Shown piece by piece: positions 1 through 5,593 of a stretch of 8,244 nt of DNA; the stretch's first letter is position 1, and each line of letters begins with the position of its first letter. A program made the position numbers and the translations under genes. Where the stretch lies: the NCBI GenBank assembly GCA_947460445.1, contig CANHHS010000067.1:1-8244 (forward strand). The letters are read 5' to 3'. Source of the DNA: Opitutia bacterium (lineage in GTDB: Bacteria; Verrucomicrobiota; Verrucomicrobiia; Opitutales; UBA953). The notes below the pieces were generated by a model. The model saw only the letters and a program-made list of their open reading frames with translations. It ran no database searches and was not told the DNA's origin.

Positions 1-462
1 CCGGTGACGCTTGATGGTAAAGCCTGGGCCCGTCTTTAAGACTTCACCGTCATCAAAGAGTTTAGACCAATCCGGAAAGAAGGCGTCGGCTTCAGGTTCT
101 TGGTCCACATGGGTTAGCAAAAGTTCGCTGCACCCTGAGAGACCTTCGGCATAAAGTTGCGCACCGCCTGCCAAGAAAAGTGTTTTTTCAGGTTCAAGCT
201 TTCGCAATGCATCCCAGCCGCTGACAGTGGTGACACCGGGTGTGGTAAAACCTGTTCGTGAAAGCACCACCGTGGTGCGACCGGGTAGCGGACGTCCAAT
301 CGAAGCGTACGTCAGCCGTCCCATGACCAAGACGTGCCCCATGGTTGTTGCTTTGAAGAAAGCGAAGTCTTCAGGAATATGCCAGGGGAGTTTATTCCCT
401 TTACCAATGGCACGGTTACGTCCGACGGCCGCGATGGCAATGAGTGGTCGGCCAATGTCCAT
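1..462 (-). CDS. folA: Dihydrofolate reductase, 3' end cut by window edge
   Basis: NADPH-dependent reduction of dihydrofolate to tetrahydrofolate in the cytoplasm. The 154 visible residues begin MDIGRPLIAIAAVGRNRAIG, the family's first strand and Met20-loop region. They continue with LPWHIPEDFAFFK (residues 25-37), where Asp32 matches the catalytic acid (Asp27 in E. coli). The NADPH-binding MGRLTYASIGRPLPGR follows at 47-62, then the AGGAQLY glycine pair at 98-104 and LTHVD near the C-terminus. Leu50 sits where Lys or His is more usual; the neighbouring Arg49 is kept. Family members are about 160-170 residues, so only a few residues should lie beyond the left edge. The ATG is 2 bases after the thyA stop, with no strong Shine-Dalgarno sequence (a GGTGG lies 11 bases upstream), suggesting expression with thyA. 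The function is certain; the true end is not visible. Confidence 0.96.
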   Translation of the reverse strand, partial: MDIGRPLIAIAAVGRNRAIGKGNKLPWHIPEDFAFFKATTMGHVLVMGRLTYASIGRPLPGRTTVVLSRTGFTTPGVTTVSGWDALRKLEPEKTLFLAGGAQLYAEGLSGCSELLLTHVDQEPEADAFFPDWSKLFDDGEVLKTGPGFTIKRHR

Positions 463-464
463 CG

Positions 465-1310
465 TCAGATTGCCACCGGTGCTTTAATCCCAGGGTGTGG
501 GTCGTAGCCTTCAATGGTCACGTCTTCGAATTTAAATGCAAAGAGATCGGTGACGGCAGGATTGAGATGGAGCGTGGGGAGTTTGCGGGTCTCCCGGCTT
601 AACTGTAAATCAACCTGCTCAACGTGATTGAGGTAAACGTGTGCATCCCCGAATGTATGCACGAAGTGTCCAGGTTTGAGGCCTGAGACTTGCGCAATCA
701 TGTGAGTGAGTAGGGCGTAGCTGGCGATATTGAAGGGAACGCCTAAGAAAAGATCCGCACTGCGCTGATACAGTTGGCAACTGAGACGTCCATCGCCCGA
801 GACGTGAAATTGGAAGAGGGTATGGCAAGGGGGCAGGGCGACTTGATCAGCTTCTTGTGGGTTCCAGCCTGTGATAATGTGCCGTCGTGAAGCCGGTTTG
901 GTTTTGAGATCACTCAGCAGGCGACGAATTTGATCTACGCCATCTTTCGCGTAGGTTCCGTCGGATTGACGGGTGGCGCCGAAGTTGCGCCATTGATGTC
1001 CGTAGATGGGACCGAGATCGCCAGCTTCGCGGCCAAATTTCCCACACTGTTCGGCCGTTGCCCACTCATTCCAAATCGTCACTTGATGTTCGTTCAGCCA
1101 TTGATTGTCCGTTCGACCCGAGAGAAACCAAATCAGTTCTTGGATAATCGAACGCACATGAACCTTTTTTGTCGTCACCAACGGGAAGCCTGCTGCGAGA
1201 TCAAAACGAAGCTGTGCCCCGAAGATTCCTAAAGTGCCGACGCCCGTACGATCTGCGCGACGTTCGCCATGCTGGCGGACGTGTTTCAAAAGATCGAGGT
1301 AGGCTTGCAT
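465..1310 (-). CDS. thyA: Thymidylate synthase (ThyA type)
   Basis: Makes dTMP from dUMP using methylene-tetrahydrofolate, giving dihydrofolate that the adjacent FolA recycles. From the ATG at 1310 it is 281 residues (E. coli 264). It aligns from MQAYLDLLKHV to the canonical C-terminus EGYDPHPGIKAPVAI. Visible key residues are Arg21 in DRTGVGT, Glu58 in QELIWFL, the catalytic Cys162 in LPPCHTLFQF, QLYQRSADLFLG (Asp186), Asn194 in PFNIASY, and the GDAHVYLNH block. The extra length against E. coli includes an insert around residues 85-97, which many bacteria have. No Shine-Dalgarno is seen before this ATG; the leader is CT-rich. The frame stays open upstream to an in-frame ATG at 1424, which would add 38 Pro/Ser-rich residues unlike the family. 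I chose 1310 because family similarity begins exactly there. Confidence 0.97.
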   Translation of the reverse strand: MQAYLDLLKHVRQHGERRADRTGVGTLGIFGAQLRFDLAAGFPLVTTKKVHVRSIIQELIWFLSGRTDNQWLNEHQVTIWNEWATAEQCGKFGREAGDLGPIYGHQWRNFGATRQSDGTYAKDGVDQIRRLLSDLKTKPASRRHIITGWNPQEADQVALPPCHTLFQFHVSGDGRLSCQLYQRSADLFLGVPFNIASYALLTHMIAQVSGLKPGHFVHTFGDAHVYLNHVEQVDLQLSRETRKLPTLHLNPAVTDLFAFKFEDVTIEGYDPHPGIKAPVAI

Positions 1311-1493
1311 CGGCGAGGGCGAGGTTGGCGGGTAAAGAAGAAAGGGGAAAGACGAAATCGTGTAACGCGGAGGTGCGTCTGAAAATAGTGAAGGGATGGC
1401 GGGATAGACCCGTGCTTCAGGCATTGTCTGTGCCTGGCTGCCCTTAATTCATTGACCCCCCGCCCTCTGCCTTATCCCTTTAGAGGAGCGATT
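1311..1493. promoter_or_regulatory. Divergent intergenic region between thyA and lysS
   Basis: This 183-base gap must hold the promoters for both thyA-folA (leftward) and lysS onward (rightward). I found no convincing sigma-70 pair for either direction. Weak rightward -35-like candidates are TTGTCT at 1424-1429 and TTGACC at 1452-1457, neither with a good -10 at normal spacing. Leftward, TATTTT (minus strand, 1387-1382) could be a -10 but lacks a -35. The thyA-proximal part is CT-rich on the thyA strand. No palindromic operator or riboswitch-like fold was noticed. The role is inferred from position only. Confidence 0.5.
1482..1488 (+). promoter_or_regulatory. Ribosome binding site of lysS
   Basis: AGAGGAG lies 5 bases before the ATG at 1494. 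It decides the lysS start against the in-frame TTG at 1452, which would put this site inside the coding region and add 14 residues unlike the family. It is one of only two clear Shine-Dalgarno sequences in the window. Confidence 0.8.
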
Positions 1494-2981
1494 ATGAGTG
1501 ACCCTACGCACGACCTAAATGCTATTTCCAACGACCTGCATGCAGTGCGTAAGGAGAAATTAGCCATGCTCCGTGCGGGTGGCGAAGACCCTTACCGCTC
1601 GAATTGGTCGCAGACCCATGTGGCCACCGATTGTCCCGGGCTCATGCCAGACGGGGTTGAAGAAGGTCCAGAGGTTTCTGTGGCCGGTCGCATTGTCGCC
1701 CTTCGTGTCATGGGCAAAGCCAGTTTCGTCAAGCTGCTCGACCGCTCAGGTATTATCCAATGCTACTTCACCCGCGATGCCTTGGGAGACCGTTACGATG
1801 CCCATTTCAAAAAACTCGTCGACCTCGGTGACTTTGTCGGCGTGCGCGGTACACTCTTTCGCACGAAGACGGGTGAGGTCACCGTACGTGCCGCTGAATA
1901 TGGTTTAGTTTCTAAAGCGCTGCGTCCACCCCCCGAGAAATTCCACGGACTCGCGGACCCTGAACAAGTCTACCGTCAGCGCTATTTAGACCTCATTTCG
2001 AATGCTGATTCGCGGCGCCGGTTGCTCATGCGCAGCCGCATTATCGAGTCGATCCGTCGTTTCCTCTGGTCGCGTAACTTCTTAGAAGTCGAGACACCCG
2101 CTTTGCATGGCGTCGCCGGTGGTGCTGCGGCTCGTCCGTTTATCACTCACTTCAATGCTCTCGATTGTGATTTCGCGCTCCGTATTGCGCTCGAGTTGCA
2201 CTTGAAGCGCTGCCTGGTGGGTGGCATTGACCGCGTCTTCGAAATTGGCCGCGTGTTCCGTAATGAAGGACTCTCGCGGAAGCATAACCCTGAGTTCACT
2301 ATGTTGGAGGCTTACCAAGCCTATACGGATTACCGTGGTATGATGGAGCTCATCCGTTCGCTTATTCAGAATATCTGTCGTGAAGTTATCGGGTCCACTG
2401 CGATTGAACGCGCCGAAGGTGGTACCATTGAGCTGGGCGGCGAATGGCGTGAAGTACGCTATAAGGATTTAATCCTCGAGCGCACTGGCGACCCACAATG
2501 GTTCTCGCGGACTAAAGCGGAGAAGGTTGCCGCTTGTCATAAACTCGGCCTCGATGAGCCCCGCGAAGATTGGGAAGACCATGAAGTCACCAACGAAGTC
2601 TTCGGTAAGCTGATTGAGCCAGGTTTGATTCAACCAACCTTTGTTACCCACATCCCGAAGGAGCTTTGTCCGTTAGCTAAAATCACGGCAGATGATCCCA
2701 CGACCATTGATGTCTTCGAACTGTGTATCAATGGACAAGAAATTGCCCCTGCTTACTCCGAACAGAATGACCCGGACGTGCAGCGTAAGATGTTGGAAAT
2801 CCAAGCAGGAGCCGAGACTCAGAAAATCGACGAAGATTTCTTGCTCGCGCTGGAGCACGGCATGCCGCCTGCAGGCGGTCTCGGTGTCGGCATTGATCGT
2901 CTCGTTATTCTTCTGACGGGCGCCGCCAATATTCGTGACACGATTCTCTTCCCGACATTGCGACCTGAGACGCCCGCCTAA
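1494..2981 (+). CDS. lysS: Lysyl-tRNA synthetase, class II
   Basis: Charges tRNA-Lys with lysine using ATP in the cytoplasm. The 495 residues (E. coli about 505) carry an N-terminal OB-fold anticodon-binding domain at roughly 60-140, including VAGRIVALRVMGKASFVKL. The class II catalytic core runs from about 155 to the end. Motif 1 is VETPALHGVAGGAAARPFI (199-217). Motif 2 is FRNEGLSRKHNPEFTMLEAY (255-274, Arg256). The active-site strand is INGQEIAPAYSEQNDP (412-427). Motif 3 is GLGVGIDRL (462-470, Arg469). It ends FPTLRPETPA. The length and motifs look intact. It is the first gene of the rightward cluster, diverging from thyA and followed after 17 bases by the permease gene. The start is set by the Shine-Dalgarno sequence at 1482-1488. 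The function is certain. Confidence 0.98.
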   Translation: MSDPTHDLNAISNDLHAVRKEKLAMLRAGGEDPYRSNWSQTHVATDCPGLMPDGVEEGPEVSVAGRIVALRVMGKASFVKLLDRSGIIQCYFTRDALGDRYDAHFKKLVDLGDFVGVRGTLFRTKTGEVTVRAAEYGLVSKALRPPPEKFHGLADPEQVYRQRYLDLISNADSRRRLLMRSRIIESIRRFLWSRNFLEVETPALHGVAGGAAARPFITHFNALDCDFALRIALELHLKRCLVGGIDRVFEIGRVFRNEGLSRKHNPEFTMLEAYQAYTDYRGMMELIRSLIQNICREVIGSTAIERAEGGTIELGGEWREVRYKDLILERTGDPQWFSRTKAEKVAACHKLGLDEPREDWEDHEVTNEVFGKLIEPGLIQPTFVTHIPKELCPLAKITADDPTTIDVFELCINGQEIAPAYSEQNDPDVQRKMLEIQAGAETQKIDEDFLLALEHGMPPAGGLGVGIDRLVILLTGAANIRDTILFPTLRPETPA

Positions 2982-2998
2982 TTTACGATAGATCGACA

Positions 2999-4219
2999 GT
3001 GCACTGGACCCTTCAACTTGCTCTCCGCCAACTCTTCCCGCCCGGCAGAGTTTTTCCAGCTTTTGCGGGCATCTCGATTCTTGGCGTTGGTCTAGGGGTT
3101 GCGGCTTTGTTGGTGGTGCAGACGGTGATGAATGGTTTTGGTGAAGAACATCGGCTGCGTATTCGTGAATCGTACGGCGACATTCGAGTTTTCTCAGCCT
3201 CGCCCATTGAACACCCGGAAGAACTTGCCGAAGCGGTTGCCCAAGACCCTGAAGTGATTTCATCCACGCCTTATGCGGAGGGCCCGGCCTTAGCCCGTGC
3301 GGGCGATTATTCATCCATCGCTTTTGTGCGTGGGGTTATCCCGACGGATAAAAGTCTGCCCGCACGACGTTATGTGACCGATGGTACATTGGACGGATTG
3401 GACGACGGTCGGGTGGTTTTAGGTGCTGGCTTAGCACGACAATTGCGCGTGCGCGTGGGCGATAAAGTTGATCTCTGGTCACCCTCGCTGGCTGAACAGG
3501 CTGAGCGTGGTCGCGCACCGTTACCTGCGGAAATGGAAGTGTGTGCGATTCTGCGTACAGGGTTTACCGAGATTGATGATCGGGCGGCTTTAATCCCCCT
3601 GCGTCGATTCAGTGAGCTCTGGGCTTTGGGTAAACGTGCACACGGGATTATTATCCGGATTAAAAATCCGGCGAATGCGGAAGTCGTTGCGGCGAGACTT
3701 GAGGCTAAGAATCCGGTTGGACGTTACATTCCCTGGCAGGCAGAGAAGCGCAATTTGCTCGAAGCCATTCGTTTCGAAAAAACCATGCTCTTCTTCTTGA
3801 TGTTCATCATCACCCTCGTCGCTTCGTTCTCCATCGGTAGCACGCTTTTCTCATCGGTCATTCGTCGCTCTCGTGAAATCGGTGTACTCGCAGCCCTCGG
3901 TGCGCGCCCTGCAGCCATCGCGACGGTCTTTACGACTCAAGGCTTTTTGATTGGACTCCTTGGGACGCTCTTTGGATTTGGGCTCACCTTCCTTATTCTC
4001 GGTGGCAGAGATCTTATTTTAAGTACCATCAATGCCTTGTTTGGTGACGGCGATATGGTTGGGCAGATGTATCAATTTAGTGCGGTACCTTTGCATTATG
4101 ATGCGGCTGATTTTGTGACCGCAGCAGTATTCACCCTCCTGACGACTTCCTTTGCCGGTTTAGTGCCCGCCCTTTGGGCTGCACGTCGCCGGCCAACGGA
4201 GGCTATGCGCGATGTCTGA
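2999..4219 (+). CDS. lolC: LolC/LolE-family lipoprotein-releasing permease
   Basis: Inner-membrane subunit of the ABC complex that extracts lipoproteins for transfer to the outer membrane, by family knowledge. The 406 residues have the FtsX/MacB-type layout: a first membrane segment at about 21-43 (within it ISILGVGLGVAALLVVQTVM, then NGFGEE), a large periplasmic domain to about 260, and three more membrane segments near 262-287, 308-335 and 371-395. Family hallmarks are PWQAEKRNLLEAIRFEKTM, then ASFSIGSTLFSSVIRRSREI and GVLAALGARPAAIATVF with FTTQGFLIGLLGT. The start is GTG, 17 bases after lysS and without a Shine-Dalgarno. It is preferred because the conserved N-terminal WTLQLALRQLF follows at once. 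Only one permease gene sits beside the ATPase, so a homodimeric permease (LolF-like) is possible. The family is secure; whether it equals LolC, LolE or a merged form is inferred. Confidence 0.9.
   Translation: MHWTLQLALRQLFPPGRVFPAFAGISILGVGLGVAALLVVQTVMNGFGEEHRLRIRESYGDIRVFSASPIEHPEELAEAVAQDPEVISSTPYAEGPALARAGDYSSIAFVRGVIPTDKSLPARRYVTDGTLDGLDDGRVVLGAGLARQLRVRVGDKVDLWSPSLAEQAERGRAPLPAEMEVCAILRTGFTEIDDRAALIPLRRFSELWALGKRAHGIIIRIKNPANAEVVAARLEAKNPVGRYIPWQAEKRNLLEAIRFEKTMLFFLMFIITLVASFSIGSTLFSSVIRRSREIGVLAALGARPAAIATVFTTQGFLIGLLGTLFGFGLTFLILGGRDLILSTINALFGDGDMVGQMYQFSAVPLHYDAADFVTAAVFTLLTTSFAGLVPALWAARRRPTEAMRDV
4198..4202 (+). promoter_or_regulatory. Ribosome binding site of lolD inside the permease gene
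   Basis: GGAGG lies 9 bases before the lolD ATG, within the last codons of the permease gene. Together with the 8-base gene overlap it points to coupled translation of permease and ATPase. Confidence 0.7.
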
Positions 4220-4892
4220 ACCTGTCCTTCAAGCAAAAGGTCTAACGAAGTCTTATCGCTCAGCGACAGGACTTCTGGAAATCCTTCGTGGCATTGATCT
4301 AACCGTTGAAGCGGGAGAATCTATTTCAATCCGTGGTGCATCAGGCGCAGGAAAGACAACCTTGCTGCAAGTTCTCGGAGGCCTCGATGCCCCGAATAAA
4401 GGCGAACTCAGCTGGATGGGTCGTCGCGTGGACAAGCTCCGGTCAACGGCTCTCGCAAGTTTACGTTCACAGCATATCGGATTCGTCTTCCAGAATTACC
4501 AGTTAATGCCTGAGCTTGGGGCACAAGATAACGTAGCCTTGGCTGGTCGGATTGCTGGAATGTCTCTGCTTGAAGCGCGTACACGTGCCTTTGAACTCAT
4601 TAAACTAGTTGGGCTGTCGAGTCGTAGCCGACATTTACCTTCGGCACTTTCGGGTGGCGAATGCCAACGTGTGGCCTTGGCGCGCGCACTCATGAATCGC
4701 CCTGCTTTGCTTTTAGCCGACGAGCCAACGGGTAACCTCGACGAAGTTACCGCTGTTGAAATGATGAATCTCTTGCTATCAATTTCGCGCGAACAAGGCG
4801 CCGCCTTGGTCCTTGTCACCCACAGTTCGGAATTTGCACGGTTAGCTAGCCGCCAATTGATCCTGCGTGCGGGTGGTCTTTTGAACGCATAA
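4212..4892 (+). CDS. lolD: LolD-type ABC transporter ATPase
   Basis: Cytoplasmic ATPase that powers lipoprotein release with the preceding permease. The 226 residues are the usual LolD length (about 230). Motifs in order are Walker A GASGAGKT (42-49), Q-loop Gln94 in FVFQNYQLMPEL, signature LSGGECQ (146-152), Walker B LLLADEP (166-172), D-loop NLD (175-177) and the His204 switch in LVTH. FQNYQLMPELGAQDNV is typical of the LolD/MacB/FtsE group; the adjacent LolC-type permease favours LolD over FtsE or MacB. Cys151 in the signature is unusual, since Gln or Arg is common there. The ATG overlaps the permease stop by 8 bases, and a GGAGG precedes it. Confidence 0.93.
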   Translation: MSEPVLQAKGLTKSYRSATGLLEILRGIDLTVEAGESISIRGASGAGKTTLLQVLGGLDAPNKGELSWMGRRVDKLRSTALASLRSQHIGFVFQNYQLMPELGAQDNVALAGRIAGMSLLEARTRAFELIKLVGLSSRSRHLPSALSGGECQRVALARALMNRPALLLADEPTGNLDEVTAVEMMNLLLSISREQGAALVLVTHSSEFARLASRQLILRAGGLLNA

Positions 4893-4893
4893 T

Positions 4894-4924
4894 TTGACAT
4901 CACTCCGAATCCACACCCTATCTT
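4894..4924 (+). promoter_or_regulatory. Candidate promoter for the nitroreductase gene
   Basis: A perfect TTGACA (4894-4899) starts one base after the lolD stop. TATCTT (4919-4924, four of six matches to TATAAT) follows at 19 bases, slightly long. The nitroreductase ATG begins 5 bases after the -10, so transcription would start about at the ATG and give a message with little or no leader. That fits the missing Shine-Dalgarno. It could be chance; the weak -10 and long spacer keep confidence low. Confidence 0.4.
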
Positions 4925-4929
4925 TTCCT

Positions 4930-5574
4930 ATGTCCTCCTCCACAACTTCTGTTTCGCAAGCCCTTCACTGGCGTTACGCTACCAAAAAATTTGATACACG
5001 TAAGATTCCTGATGCCACTTGGGAAGTGCTGCGTCAGTCGCTAAGCCTGACGCCTTCCTCCTACGGCCTCCAGCCTTGGAAGTTTGTCGTCGTCGAAAAC
5101 CCTGCCCTTCGCGCTAAACTCAAGCCGCACTCCTGGGATCAGACACAGATTGTCGACGCCTCTCACTTGGTCGTCTTTACGCATCGTACGGAGATTACCG
5201 AAGCGGATGTGAATCGCTTTACCCAACTCATTAGTACGGTGCGCGGCGTACCTGCGGAGAAAATTGAGCCTTACCGTCAGATGATGTTGGGCGGCGTGGT
5301 GAAAGGTAAAGATGCTGCCGGACAAAAAGAGTGGGCAGCGCGCCAACTTTATATCGCCCTTGGACAACTCATGGCGGTCGCCGCTGTGCTCGAGATTGAT
5401 ACCTGTGCGCTCGAAGGTATCGACCCCGCTAAGTACGATGAGATCCTTGGCTTTAAGGGGACGGGTTATCAGACGGTAGTTGCGTGTGCCCTCGGTTACC
5501 GTGCGACGGATGACCAGTATGCGCAGGCACAAAAGGTACGTTTCCCGACGGACCAAGTGGTGACCAAGCTCTAA
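4930..5574 (+). CDS. NfsB-like NAD(P)H nitroreductase (FMN flavoprotein)
   Basis: Predicted FMN-dependent, NAD(P)H-using oxidoreductase acting on nitro compounds, quinones or similar acceptors in the cytoplasm; the natural substrate is unknown. The 214 residues match the length of E. coli NfsB (217). The FMN phosphate-binding start RYATKKFD is at 15-22. TPSSYGLQPWKFVVV (41-55) is the conserved nitroreductase block. DASHLVVF lies at 76-83, EWAARQLYIALG at 134-145, and ALEGIDPAKYDEILG at 160-174. GTGYQTVVACALGYR follows at 177-191, and the final KVRFP includes the basic residue expected near the flavin. An in-frame TTG at 4894 would add 12 residues. The ATG at 4930 is preferred because that TTG falls inside the likely -35 and the family start fits the ATG. 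It follows lolD after 37 bases. Functional linkage to the Lol genes is not apparent. Confidence 0.9.
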   Translation: MSSSTTSVSQALHWRYATKKFDTRKIPDATWEVLRQSLSLTPSSYGLQPWKFVVVENPALRAKLKPHSWDQTQIVDASHLVVFTHRTEITEADVNRFTQLISTVRGVPAEKIEPYRQMMLGGVVKGKDAAGQKEWAARQLYIALGQLMAVAAVLEIDTCALEGIDPAKYDEILGFKGTGYQTVVACALGYRATDDQYAQAQKVRFPTDQVVTKL

Positions 5575-5593
5575 GCGCTCGGCGCCTTTAGCT
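5567..5593. terminator. Imperfect inverted repeat between convergent genes, possible bidirectional terminator
   Basis: Arms 5567-5578 and 5582-5593 can pair at 9 of 12 positions: an outer AGCT/AGCT, an interrupted middle, and an inner GCGC/GCGC closing a 3-base TCG loop. It spans both stop codons and the 13-base gap between nitroreductase and helicase. Neither side has a run of T, so it is a poor intrinsic terminator by the classical rule. The call rests on position plus the repeat. Confidence 0.3.

Noticed and set aside
227..487. Plus-strand open frame over folA
   Set aside because: Antisense to the conserved folA reading frame; composition is that of a shadow.
1452..1493. TTG start for lysS adding 14 residues
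   Set aside because: The added residues do not resemble the family and would include the Shine-Dalgarno sequence of the ATG at 1494.
2673..3314. Minus-strand open frame of 213 codons across the lysS end and permease start
   Set aside because: It lies antisense to lysS and the permease, has no family resemblance and spans the lysS-permease junction; both sense genes are certain.
5041..5556. Minus-strand open frame of 171 codons inside the nitroreductase gene
   Set aside because: Fully antisense to a well-supported nitroreductase with no domain signal.
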